From Siphlonurus alternatus (lineage: Eukaryota > Arthropoda > Insecta > Ephemeroptera > Siphlonuridae), in the NCBI GenBank assembly GCA_949825025.1, contig OX463784.1:15481283-15545282 (forward strand): a DNA stretch of 64,000 nucleotides, read 5' to 3'. The translations under genes were made by a program, and so were the position numbers. The notes beneath the pieces were generated by a model. That model saw only the letters and a list, made by a program, of their open reading frames with translations. It ran no database searches and had not been told where the DNA came from. This document shows positions 24,301-35,904 of this stretch, piece by piece (the stretch's first letter is position 1; the number at the start of each line of letters is the position of its first letter).

Positions 24301-25870
24301 ATTTCACTGTTTTGAAGTTTAAGGCTTCAAAATCCGGCTTTTTTGTTTGTTAATGAATCTTCAATATTCTTTCATATTTAAAGTCCTAGGGTCCAATTAA
24401 ATGACGTCAGGTGTTTTCAGCATGATCGAGCTAAAATTACAAGTTTTGGTTTTGTCAAGTTTTGCCGTTTTCACTGTTTTGAAGTTTAAGGCCTTAAAAT
24501 CCGCCTTTTTTGTTTGTGATTGAATCTTCAAAATTCCTTCATATTTGAACTCTTAGGGTCCAATTACATGGTTTCAGGTGATTTCAGCATGATCGAGCTA
24601 AAATTAGAAGTTTTGGTGTTGTCAAGTTTTGCCGATTTCTCTGTTTTGAAGTTTAAGGCCTCAAAATCCGGCTTTTTTGTTTGTGATTGAATCTTCAAAA
24701 TTCCTTCATATTTGAACTCCTAGGGTCTAATTATTTGACGTCAGGTGTTTTCAGCATGATCGAGAGAAAATTAAATGTTTTGGTTTTGTCAAGTTTTGCC
24801 GTTTTCACTGTTTTGAAGTTTAAGGCCTCAAAATCCGGCTTTTTTGTTTGTTATTAAATCTTCTAAATTCCTTCATATTCGTACTCCTAGGGTCCAATTA
24901 CATGACGTCAGGTGTTTTCAGCATGATCGAGCTAAAATTTGAAGTTTTGGTTTTGTTAAGTTTTGCCGTTTTCACTGTTTTGAAGTTTAAGGCCTCAAAA
25001 TCCGGCTTTTTTGTTTGTTATTGAATCTTCAAAATTCCTTTATATTCGTACTCCTAGGGTCCAATTACATGACGTCAGGTGTTTTCAGCATGATCGAGCT
25101 AAAATTTGAAGTTTTGGTTTTGTCATGTTTTGCGGTTTTCACTGTTTTGAAGTATAAGGCCTCAAAATCCGGCTGTTTTGTTTGTTATTGAATCTTCAAA
25201 ATTCTTTCATATTTGAACTCCTAGGTTCCAATTACATGACGTCAGGTGTTTTCAGCATGATCGAGCTTAAATTTGAAGTTTTGGTCTTTTCAAGTTTTGC
25301 AGTTTTCACTGTTTTGAAGTTTAAGGCCTCAAATTCCGGCTTTTTCGTTTGTTATTAAATCTTCAAAATTCCTTCATATTCGTACTCCTAGGGTCCAATT
25401 ACATGACGTCAGGTGTTTTCAGCATGATCGAGCTAAAATTTGAAGTTTTGGTTTTGTCATGTTTTGCCGTTTTCACTGTTTTGAAGTTTAAGGCCTCAAA
25501 ATCCGGCTTTTTCGTTTGTAATTGAATTCTCAAAATTCCTTCATATTTGAACTCCTAGGGTCCAATTACATGGTTTCAGGTGTTTTCAGCATGATCGAGC
25601 TAAAATTAGAAGTTTGGTTTTGTCAAGTTTTGCCGTTTTCACTGTTTTAAAGTTTAAGGCCTCAAAATCCGGCTTTTTTGTTTGTTATTAAATCTTCAAA
25701 ATTCCTTCATATTTGTACTCCTAGGGTCCAATTACATGACGTCAGGTGTTTTCAGCATGATCGAGCTAAAATTTGAAGTTTTGGTTTTGTCATGTTTTGC
25801 CGTTTTCACTGTTTTGAAGTTTAAGGCCTCAAAATCCGGCTTTTTCGTTTGTAATTGAATTTTCAAAATT
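21381..25870 (+). repeat. 4.49-kb higher-order repeat, copy B (27 monomers)
   Basis: This matches copy C at a constant offset of 4,490 bp across its length; landmarks are the 17-bp deletion (23,315 and 27,805), GTTTTAATC (23,411 and 27,901) and the GCTTAAATT monomer (25,267 and 29,757). Single-base differences from other copies include GTCGTGTTG-type changes such as TTGGTGTTG against TTGGTTTTG near 21,796 and CCAGCTG near 22,182. The internal trimer duplication is 501 bp between the GTTTTAATC sites but 484 bp between the CCGGTTTTTTTG tails, because the 17-bp deletion falls between the latter. Confidence 0.85.
23305..23345 (+). repeat. Truncated monomer: 17-bp deletion in the T-tract region (copy B)
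   Basis: GCCG is joined directly to TTTAAGGCC, removing 17 bp that normally hold the CACTG segment and the following T-tract. GTTT occurs at both edges of the lost segment, consistent with slippage or microhomology-mediated loss. The same deletion is at 27,805 in copy C, but absent from the corresponding monomer of copy A and from all other related monomers read. Confidence 0.88.
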
Positions 25871-28800
25871 CCTTCATATTTGAACTCCTAGGTTCCAATT
25901 ACATGACGTCAGGTGTTTTCAGCATGATCGAGCTAAAATTAGAAGTTTTAGTTTTGTCAAGTTTTGCCGTTTTCACTGTTTTGAAGTTTAAGGCCTTAAA
26001 ATCCGCCTTTTTTGTTTGTGATTGAATCTTCAAAATTCCTTCATATTTGAACTCTTAGGGTCCAATTACATGGTTTCAGGTGATTTCAGCATGATCGAGC
26101 TAAAATTAGAAGTTTTGGTGTTGTCAAGTTTTGCCGATTTCTCTGTTTTGAAGTTTAAGGCCTCAAAATCCGGCTTTTTTGTTTGTGATTGAATCTTCAA
26201 AATTCCTTCATATTTGAACTCCTAGGGTCTAATTATTTGACGTCAGCTGTTTTCAGCATGATCGAGAGAAAATTAAATGTTTTGGTTTTGTCAAGTTTTG
26301 CCGTTTTCACTGTTTTGAAGTTTAAGGCCTCAAAATCCGGCTTTTTTGTTTGTTATTAAATCTTCTAAATTCCTTCATATTCGTACTCCTAGGGTCCAAT
26401 TACATGACGTCAGGTGTTTTCAGCATGATCGAGCTAAAATTTGAAGTTTTGGTTTTGTTAAGTTTTGCCGTTTTCACTGTTTTGAAGTTTAAGGCCTCAA
26501 AATCCGGCTTTTTTGTTTGTTATTGAATCTTCAAAATTCCTTTATATTCGTACTCCTAGGGTCCAATTACATGACGTCAGGTGTTTTCAGCATGATCGAG
26601 CTAAAATTTGAAGTTTTGGTTTTGTCATGTTTTGCGGTTTTCACTGTTTTGAAGTATAAGGCCTCAAAATCCGGCTGTTTTGTTTGTTATTGAATCTTCA
26701 AAATTCTTTCATAATTGAACTCCTAGGTTCCAATTACATGACGTCAGGTGTTTTCGGCATGATCGAGCTTAAATTTGAAGTTTTGGTCTTTTCAAGTTTT
26801 GCAGTTTTCACTGTTTTGAAGTTTAAGGCCTCAAATTCCGGCTTTTTCGTTTGTTAATAAATCTTCAAAATTCCTTCATATTCGTACTCCTAGGGTCCAA
26901 TTACATGACGTCAGGTGTTTTCAGCATGATCGAGCTAAAATTTGAAGTTTTGGTTTTGTCATGTTTTGCCGTTTTCACTGTTTTGAAGTTTAAGGCCTCA
27001 AAATCCGGCTTTTTCGTTTGTAATTGAATTTTCAAAATTCCTTCATATTTGAACTCCTAGGGTCCAATTACATGGTTTCAGGTGTTTTCAGCATGATCGA
27101 GCTAAAATTAGAAGTTTGGTTTTGTCAAGTTTTGCCGTTTTCACTGTTTTAAAGTTTAAGGCCTCAAAATCCGGCTTTTTTGTTTGTTATTAAATCTTCA
27201 AAATTCCTTCATATTTGTACTCCTAGGGTCCAATTACATGACGTCAGGTGTTTTCAGCATGATCGAGCTAAAATTTGAAGTTTTGGTTTTGTCATGTTTT
27301 GCCGTTTTCACTGTTTTGAAGTTTAAGGCCTCAAAATCCGGCTTTTTCGTTTGTAATTGAATTTTCAAAATTCCTTCATATTTGAACTCCTAGGTTCCAA
27401 TTGCATGACGTCAGGTGTTTTCAGCATGATCGAGCTAAAATTAGAAGTTTTAGTTTTGTCAAGTTTTGCCGTTTTCACTGTTTTGAAGTTTAAGGCCTTA
27501 AAATCCGCCTTTTTTGTTTGTGATTGAATCTTCAAAATTCCTTCATATTTGAACTCTTAGGTTCAAATTACATGGTTTCAGGTGATTTCAGCATGATCGA
27601 GCTAAAATTAGAAGTTTTGGTGTTGTCAAGTTTTGCCGATTTCTCTGTTTTGAAGTTTAAGGCCTCAAAATCCGGTTTTTTTGTTTGTGATTGAATCTTC
27701 AAAATTCCTTCATATTTGAACTCCTAGGGTCTAATTATTTGACGTCAGGTGTTTTCAGCATGATCGAGAGAAAATTAAATGTTTTGGTTTTGTTAAGTTT
27801 TGCCGTTTAAGGCCTCAAAATCCGGCTTTTTTGTTTGTTATTGAATCTTCAAAATTCCTTTATATTCGTACTCCTAGGGTCCAATTACATGACGTCAGGT
27901 GTTTTAATCATGATCGAGCTAAAATTGGAAGTTTTTGTTTTGTCAAGTTTTGCCGTTTTCACTGTTTTGAAGTTTAAGGCCTTAAAATCCGCCTTTTTTG
28001 TTTGTGATTGAATCTTCAAAATTCCTTCATATTTGAACTCTTAGGGTCCAATTACATGGTTTCAGGTGATTTCAGCATGATCGAGCTAAAATTAGAAGTT
28101 TTGGTGTTGTCAAGTTTTGCCGATTTCTCTGTTTTGAAGTTTAAGGCCTCAAAATCCGGTTTTTTTGTTTGTGATTGAATCTTCAAAATTCCTTCATATT
28201 TGAACTCCTAGGGTCTAATTATTTGACGTCAGGTGTTTTCAGCATGATCGAGAGAAAATTAAATGTTTTGGTTTTGTTAAGTTTTGCCGTTTTCACTGTT
28301 TTGAAGTTTAAGGCCTCAAAATCCGGCTTTTTTGTTTGTTATTGAATCTTCAAAATTCCTTTATATTCGTACTCCTAGGGTCCAATTACATGACGTCAGG
28401 TGTTTTAATCATGATCGAGCTAAAATTGGAAGTTTTTGTTTTGTCAAGTTTTGCCGTTTTCACTGTTTTGAAGTTTAAGGCCTCAAAATCCGGCTTTTTT
28501 GTTTGTTATTAAATCTTCAAAATTCCTTCATATTTGTACTCCTAGGGTCCAATTACATGACGTCAGGTGTTTTCAGCATGATCGAGCTAAAATTTGAAGT
28601 TTTGGTTTTGTCATGTTTTGCCGTTTTCACTGTTTTGAAGTTTAAGGCCTCAAAATCCGGCTTTTTCGTTTGTAATTGAATTTTCAAAATTCCTTCATAT
28701 TTGAACTCCTAGGGTCCAATTACATGGTTTCAGGTGTTTTCAGCATGATCAAGCTAAAATAAGATGTTTTGGTTTTGTCAAGTTTGGCCGATTTCACTGT

Positions 28801-30360
28801 TTTGAAGTTTAAGGCTTCAAAATCCGGCTTTTTTGTTTGTTAATGAATCTTCAATATTCTTTCATATTTAAAGTCCTAGGGTCCAATTAAATGACGTCAG
28901 GTGTTTTCAGCATGATCGAGCTAAAATTACAAGTTTTGGTTTTGTCAAGTTTTGCCGTTTTCACTGTTTTGAAGTTTAAGGCCTTAAAATCCGCCTTTTT
29001 TGTTTGTGATTGAATCTTCAAAATTCCTTCATATTTGAACTCTTAGGGTCCAATTACATGGTTTCAGGTGATTTCAGCATGATCGAGCTAAAATTAGAAG
29101 TTTTGGTGTTGTCAAGTTTTGCCGATTTCTCTGTTTTGAAGTTTAAGGCCTCAAAATCCGGCTCTTTTGTTTGTGATTGAATCTTCAAAATTCCTTCATA
29201 TTTGAACTCCTAGGGTCTAATTATTTGACGTCAGGTGTTTTCAGCATGATCGAGAGAAAATTAAATGTTTTGGTTTTGTCAAGTTTTGCCGTTTTCACTG
29301 TTTTGAAGTTTAAGGCCTCAAAATCCGGCTTTTTTGTTTGTTATTAAATCTTCTAAATTCCTTCATATTCGTACTCCTAGGGTCCAATTACATGACGTCA
29401 GGTGTTTTCAGCATGATCGAGCTAAAATTTGAAGTTTTGGTTTTGTTAAGTTTTGCCGTTTTCACTGTTTTGAAGTTTAAGGCCTCAAAATCCTGCTTTT
29501 TTGTTTGTTATTGAATCTTCAAAATTCCTTTATATTCGTACTCCTAGGGTCCAATTACATGACGTCAGGTGTTTTCAGCATGATCGAGCTAAAATTTGAA
29601 GTTTTGGTTTTGTCATGTTTTGCGGTTTTCACTGTTTTGAAGTATAAGGCCTCAAAATCCGGCTGTTTTGTTTGTTATTGAATCTTCAAAATTCTTTCAT
29701 ATTTGAACTCCTAGGTTCCAATTACATGACGTCAGGTGTTTTCAGCATGATCGAGCTTAAATTTGAAGTTTTGGTCTTTTCAAGTTTTGCAGTTTTCACT
29801 GTTTTGAAGTTTAAGGCCTCAAATTCCGGCTTTTTCGTTTGTTATTAAATCTTCAAAATTCCTTCATATTCGTACTCCTAGGGTCCAATTACATGACGTC
29901 AGGTGTTTTCAGCATGATCGAGCTAAAATTTGAAGTTTTGGTTTTGTCATGTTTTGCCGTTTTCACTGTTTTGAAGTTTAAGGCCTCAAAATCCGGCTTT
30001 TTCGTTTGTAATTGAATTCTCAAAATTCCTTCATATTTGAACTCCTAGGGTCCAATTACATGGTTTCAGGTGTTTTCAGCATGATCGAGCTAAAATTAGA
30101 AGTTTGGTTTTGTCAAGTTTTGCCGTTTTCACTGTTTTAAAGTTTAAGGCCTCAAAATCCGGCTTTTTTGTTTGTTATTAAATCTTCAAAATTCCTTCAT
30201 ATTTGTACTCCTAGGGTCCAATTACATGACGTCAGGTGTTTTCAGCATGATCGAGCTAAAATTTGAAGTTTTGGTTTTGTCATGTTTTGCCGTTTTCACT
30301 GTTTTGAAGTTTAAGGCCTCAAAATCCGGCTTTTTCGTTTGTAATTGAATTTTCAAAATT
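25871..30360 (+). repeat. 4.49-kb higher-order repeat, copy C (27 monomers)
   Basis: This has the same monomer order as copy B at offset 4,490. Private changes include ATAATTGAAC near 26,711 and GGCTCTTTTG near 29,161. It includes the 17-bp deletion monomer near 27,805 and the 501-bp trimer duplication (GTTTTAATC sites at 27,901 and 28,402). It continues into a short fourth tail. Confidence 0.85.
27795..27835 (+). repeat. Truncated monomer: 17-bp deletion in the T-tract region (copy C)
   Basis: The junction is identical to that at 23,315, exactly 4,490 bp away. Sharing it shows that copies B and C descend from one unit that already carried the deletion. Confidence 0.88.
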
Positions 30361-30862
30361 CCTTCATATTTGAACTCCTAGGTTCCAATTACATGACGTC
30401 AGGTGTTTTCAGCATGATCGAGCTAAAATTAGAAGTTTTAGTTTTGTCAAGTTTTGCCGTTTTCACTGTTTTGAAGTTTAAGGCCTTAAAATCCGCCTTT
30501 TTTGTTTGTGATTGAATCTTCAAAATTCCTTCATATTTGAACTCTTAGGGTCCAATTACATGGTTTCAGGTGATTTCAGCATGATCGAGCTAAAATTAGA
30601 AGTTTTGGTGTTGTCAAGTTTTGCCGATTTCTCTGTTTTGAAGTTTAAGGCCTCAAAATCCGGCTTTTTTGTTTGTGATTGAATCTTCAAAATTCCTTCA
30701 TATTTGAACTCCTAGGGTCTAATTATTTGACGTCAGCTGTTTTCAGCATGATCGAGAGAAAATTAAATGTTTTGGTTTTGTCAAGTTTTGCCGTTTTCAC
30801 TGTTTTGAAGTTTAAGGCCTCAAAATCCGGCTTTTTTTGTTTGTTATTAAATCTTCTAAATT
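30361..30862 (+). repeat. Tail of the 4.49-kb HOR (start of a fourth copy, cut off)
   Basis: This matches the start of copies B and C (21,381 and 25,871) up to TCTTCTAAATTC, including the GTCAGCTGTTTTC variant at 30,733 that also marks 21,753 and 26,243. It has an extra T in the tail (CTTTTTTTG near 30,833). At 30,863 it switches to an ATATGAACTCC monomer, where copies A-C continue with TTCGTAC. Confidence 0.8.
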
Positions 30863-32032
30863 CTTTCATATATGAACTCCTAGGTTCCAATTACATGACG
30901 TCAGGTGTTTTCAGCATGATCGAGCTTAAATTTGAAGTTTTGGTCTTTTCAAGTTTTGCAGTTTTCACTGTTTTGAAGTTTAAGGCCTCAAAATCCGGCT
31001 TTTTCGTTTGTAATTGAATTTTCAAAATTCCTTCATATTTGAACTCCTAGGGTCCAATTACATGGTTTCAGGTGTTTTCAGCATGATCAAGCTAAAATAA
31101 GATGTTTTGGTTTTGTCAAGTTTGGCCGATTTCACTGTTTTGAAGTTTAAGGCTTCAAAATCCGGCTTTTTTGTTTGTTAATGAATCTTCAATATTCTTT
31201 CATATTTAAAGTCCTAGGGTCCAATTAAATGACGTCAGGTGTTTTCAGCATGATCGAGCTAAAATTACAAGTTTTGGTTTTGTCAAGTTTTGCCGTTTTC
31301 ACTGTTTTGAAGTTTAAGGCCTTAAAATCCGCCTTTTTTGTTTGTGATTGAATCTTCAAAATTCCTTCATATTTGAACTCTTAGGGTCCAATTACATGGT
31401 TTCAGGTGATTTCAGCATGATCGAGCTAAAATTAGAAGTTTTGGTGTTGTCAAGTTTTGCCGATTTCTCTGTTTTGAAGTTTAAGGCCTCAAAATCCGGC
31501 TTTTTTGTTTGTGATTGAATCTTCAAAATTCCTTCATATTTGAACTCCTAGGGTCTAATTATTTGACGTCAGCTGTTTTCAGCATGATCGAGAGAAAATT
31601 AAATGTTTTGGTTTTGTCAAGTTTTGCCGTTTTCACTGTTTTGAAGTTTAAGGCCTCAAAATCCGGCTTTTTTTGTTTGTTATTAAATCTTCTAAATTCC
31701 TTCATATTCGTACTCCTAGGGTCCAATTACATGACGTCATGTGTTTTCAGCATGATCGAGCTAAAATTTGAAGTTTTGGTTTTGTTAAGTTTTGCCGTTT
31801 TCACTGTTTTGAAGTTTAAGGCCTCAAAATCCGGCTTTTTTGTTTGTTATTGAATCTTCAAAATTCCTTTATATTCGTACTCCTAGGGTCCAATTACATG
31901 ACGTCAGGTGTTTTCAGCATGATCGAGCTAAAATTTGAAGTTTTGGTTTTGTCATGTTTTGCGGTTTTCACAGTTTTGAAGTATAAGGCCTCAAAATCCG
32001 GCTGTTTTGTTTGTTATTGAATCTTCAAAATT
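30863..32032 (+). repeat. 1,170-bp (7-monomer) tandem unit, copy 1, with a nested 836-bp repeat
   Basis: The ATATGAACTCC monomer at 30,871 recurs at 32,041 (offset 1,170), and the ATCAAGCTAA and TTTAAAGTCC monomers follow in both. The segment ending with the GTCAGCTG monomer and its extra-T tail (30,679-30,862) recurs at 31,515-31,698, offset 836 (5 monomers plus one base). After the second of these the sequence follows the 28-mer-like path, with the TGACGTCATGTG variant at 31,741. Confidence 0.78.
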
Positions 32033-34370
32033 CTTTCATATATGAACTCCTAGGTTCCAATTACATGACGTCAGGTGTTTTCAGCATGATCGAGCTTAAA
32101 TTTGAAGTTTTGGTCTTTTCAAGTTTTGCAGTTTTCACTGTTTTGAAGTTTAAGGCCTCAAAATCCGGCTTTTTCGTTTGTAATTGAATTTTCAAAATTC
32201 CTTCATATTTGAACTCCTAGGGTCCAATTACATGGTTTCAGGTGTTTTCAGCATGATCAAGCTAAAATAAGATGTTTTGGTTTTGTCAAGTTTGGCCGAT
32301 TTCACTGTTTTGAAGTTTAAGGCTTCAAAATCCGGCTTTTTTGTTTGTTAATGAATCTTCAATATTCTTTCATATTTAAAGTCCTAGGGTCCAATTAAAT
32401 GACGTCAGGTGTTTTCAGCATGATCGAGCTAAAATTACAAGTTTTGGTTTTGTCAAGTTTTGCCGTTTTCACTGTTTTGAAGTTTAAGGCCTTAAAATCC
32501 GCCTTTTTTGTTTGTGATTGAATCTTCAAAATTCCTTCATATTTGAACTCTTAGGGTCCAATTACATGGTTTCAGGTGATTTCAGCATGATCGAGCTAAA
32601 ATTAGAAGTTTTGGTGTTGTCAAGTTTTGCCGATTTCTCTGTTTTGAAGTTTAAGGCCTCAAAATCCGGCTTTTTTGTTTGTGATTGAATCTTCAAAATT
32701 CCTTCATATTTGAACTCCTAGGGTCTAATTATTTGACGTCAGGTGTTTTCAGCATGATCGAGAGAAAATTAAATGTTTTGGTTTTGTCAAGTTTTGCCGT
32801 TTTCACTGTTTTGAAGTTTAAGGCCTCAAAATCCGGCTTTTTTGTTTGTTATTAAATCTTCTAAATTCCTTCATATTCGTACTCCTAGGGTCCAATTACA
32901 TGACGTCAGGTGTTTTCAGCATGATCGAGCTAAAATTTGAAGTTTTGGTTTTGTTAAGTTTTGCCGTTTTCACTGTTTTGAAGTTTAAGGCCTCAAAATC
33001 CTGCTTTTTTGTTTGTTATTGAATCTTCAAAATTCCTTTATATTCGTACTCCTAGGGTCCAATTACATGACGTCAGGTGTTTTCAGCATGATCGAGCTAA
33101 AATTTGAAGTTTTGGTTTTGTCATGTTTTGCGGTTTTCACTGTTTTGAAGTATAAGGCCTCAAAATCCGGCTGTTTTGTTTGTTATTGAATCTTCAAAAT
33201 TCTTTCATATTTGAACTCCTAGGTTCCAATTACATGACGTCAGGTGTTTTCAGCATGATCGAGCTTAAATTTGAAGTTTTGGTCTTTTCAAGTTTTGCAG
33301 TTTTCACTGTTTTGAAGTTTAAGGCCTCAAATTCCGGCCTTTTCGTTTGTTATTAAATCTTCAAAATTCCTTCATATTCGTACTCCTAGGGTCCAATTAC
33401 ATGACGTCAGGTGTTTTCAGCATGATCGAGCTAAAATTTGAAGTTTTGGTTTTGTCATGTTTTGCCGTTTTCACTGTTTTGAAGTTTAAGGCCTCAAAAT
33501 CCGGCTTTTTCGTTTGTAATTGAATTCTCAAAATTCCTTCATATTTGAACTCCTAGGGTCCAATTACATGGTTTCAGGTGTTTTCAGCATGATCGAGCTA
33601 AAATTAGAAGTTTGGTTTTGTCAAGTTTTGCCGTTTTCACTGTTTTAAAGTTTAAGGCCTCAAAATCCGGCTTTTTTGTTTGTTATTAAATCTTCAAAAT
33701 TCCTTCATATTTGTACTCCTAGGGTCCAATTACATGACGTCAGGTGTTTTCAGCATGATCGAGCTAAAATTTGAAGTTTTGGTTTTGTCATGTTTTGCCG
33801 TTTTCACTGTTTTGAAGTTTAAGGCCTCAAAATCCGGCTTTTTCGTTTGTAATTGAATTTTCAAAATTCCTTCATATTTGAACTCCTAGGTTCCAATTAC
33901 ATGACGTCAGGTGTTTTCAGCATGATCGAGCTAAAATTGGAAGTTTTAGTTTTGTCAAGTTTTGCCGTTTTCACTGTTTTGAAGTTTAAGGCCTTAAAAT
34001 CCGCCTTTTTTGTTTGTGATTGAATCTTCAAAATTCCTTCATATTTGAACTCTTAGGGTCCAATTACATGGTTTCAGGTGATTTCAGCATGATCGAGCTA
34101 AAATTAGAAGTTTTGGTGTTGTCAAGTTTTGCCGATTTCTCTGTTTTGAAGTTTAAGGCCTCAAAATCCGGCTTTTTTGTTTGTGATTGAATCTTCAAAA
34201 TTCCTTCATATTTGAACTCCTAGGGTCTAATTATTTGACGTCAGCTGTTTTCAGCATGATCGAGAGAAAATTAAATGTTTTGGTTTTGTCAAGTTTTGCC
34301 GTTTTCACTGTTTTGAAGTTTAAGGCCTCAAAATCCGGCTTTTTTGTTTGTTATTAAATCTTCTAAATTC
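32033..34370 (+). repeat. Second 1,170-bp copy leading into a partial fourth copy of the 4.49-kb HOR
   Basis: From about 32,157 the sequence follows 28,649-30,862 at a constant offset of 3,508 bp (21 monomers plus one base). Shared landmarks are TCCTGC in the tail (29,491 and 32,999), GGTCTTTTC (29,757 and 33,265) and GTCAGCTG (30,731 and 34,239). A private variant, TTCCGGCCTTTTCG, is near 33,331. The left part (32,033-32,730) also repeats 30,863-31,560. Confidence 0.78.
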
Positions 34371-35359
34371 CTTCATATTCGTACTCCTAGGGTCCAATTA
34401 CATGACGTCATGTGTTTTCAGCATGATCGAGCTAAAATTTGAAGTTTTGGTTTTGTTAAGTTTTGCCGTTTTCACTGTTTTGAAGTTTAAGGCCTCAAAA
34501 TCCGGCTTTTTTGTTTGTTATTGAATCTTCAAAATTCCTTTATATTCGTACTCCTAGGGTCCAATTACATGACGTCAGGTGTTTTCAGCATGATCGAGCT
34601 AAAATTTGAAGTTTTGGTTTTGTCATGTTTTGCGGTTTTCACAGTTTTGAAGTATAAGGCCTCAAAATCCGGCTGTTTTGTTTGTTATTGAATCTTCAAA
34701 ATTCTTTCATATATGAACTCCTAGGTTCCAATTACATGACGTCAGGTGTTTTCAGCATGATCGAACTTAAATTTGAAGTTTTGGTCTTTTCAAGTTTTGC
34801 AGTTTTCACTGTTTTGAAGTTTAAGGCCTCAAATTCCGGCTTTTTCGTTTGTTATTAAATCTTCAAAATTCCTTCATATTCGTACTCCTAGGGTCCAATT
34901 ACATGACGTCAGGTGTTTTCAGCATGATCGAGCTAAAATTTGAAGTTTTGGTTTTGTCATGTTTTGCCGTTTTCACTGTTTTGAAGTTTAAGGCCTCAAA
35001 ATCCGGCTTTTTCGTTTGTAATTGAATTTTCAAAATTCCTTCATATTTGAACTCCTAGGGTCCAATTACAGGGTTTCAGGTGTTTTCAGCATGATCGAGC
35101 TAAAATTAGAAGTTTGGTTTTGTCAAGTTTTGCCGTTTTCACTGTTTTGAAGTTTAAGGCCTCAAAATCCGGCTTTTTTGTCTGTTATTAAATCTTCAAA
35201 ATTCCTTCATATTTGTACTCCTAGGGTCCAATTACATGACGTCAGGTGTTTTCAGCATGATCGAGCTAAAATTTGAAGTTTTGGTTTTGTCATGTTTTGC
35301 CGTTTTCACTGTTTTGAAGTTTAAGGCCTCAAAATCCGGCTTTTTCGTTTGTAATTGAA
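34100..35359 (+). repeat. Reappearance of part of the leftmost 28-mer (offset 33,026 bp)
   Basis: About 1.26 kb matches 1,074-2,333 at an exact offset of 33,026 bp, sharing TGACGTCATGTG (1,381 and 34,407), CACAGTTTTG, the GCTTAAATT/GGTCTTTTC monomer (1,741 and 34,767) and the rare TTTTTGTCTGTT tail (2,155 and 35,181). Private changes are GATCGAACTTAAA near 34,766 and ATTACAGGGTTTC near 35,070. It also parallels 14,890-16,005 at offset 19,666 and continues with that copy past 35,360. Confidence 0.78.
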
Positions 35360-35904
35360 TTTTCAAAATTCCTTCATATTTGAACTCCTAGGGTCCAATT
35401 ACATGGTTTCAGGTGTTTTCAGCATGATCAAGCTAAAATAAGATGTTTTGGTTTTGTCAAGTTTGGCCGATTTCACTGTTTTGAAGTTTAAGGCCTCAAA
35501 ATCCGGCTTTTTTGTTTGTTAATGAATCTTCAATATTCTTTCATATTTAAAGTCCTAGGGTCCAATTAAATGACGTCAGGTGTTTTCAGCATGATCGAGC
35601 TAAAATTACAAGTTTTGGTTTTGTCAAGTTTTGCCGTTTTCACTGTTTTGAAGTTTAAGGCCTCAAAATCCGGCTTTTTCGTTTGTAATTGAATTTTCAA
35701 AATTCCTTCATATTTGAACTCCTAGGGTCCAATTACATGGTTTCAGGTGTTTTCAGCATGATCAAGCTAAAATAAGATGTTTTGGTTTTGTCAAGTTTGG
35801 CCGATTTCACTGTTTTGAAGTTTAAGGCCTCAAAATCCGGCTTTTTTGTTTGTTAATGAATCTTCAATATTCTTTCATATTTAAAGTCCTAGGGTCCAAT
35901 TAAA
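35360..35904 (+). repeat. 334-bp dimer duplication (ATCAAGCTAA + TTTAAAGTCC monomers)
   Basis: TGTTAATGAATC occurs at 35,517 and 35,851, 334 bp apart. Each dimer is an ATGGTTTCAGG monomer with ATCAAGCTAAAATAAGATG followed by a TTTAAAGTCC monomer with AAATGACGTCA. The same dimer pair is found at 41,025 and 41,359, at an offset of 5,508 bp from here. Confidence 0.78.

Noticed and set aside
23305..27835. The 17-bp shorter monomers as assembly errors
   Set aside because: The same junction appears twice, exactly 4,490 bp apart, within otherwise matching units, and has GTTT microhomology; a shared ancestral deletion is the simpler explanation, although reads should confirm it.
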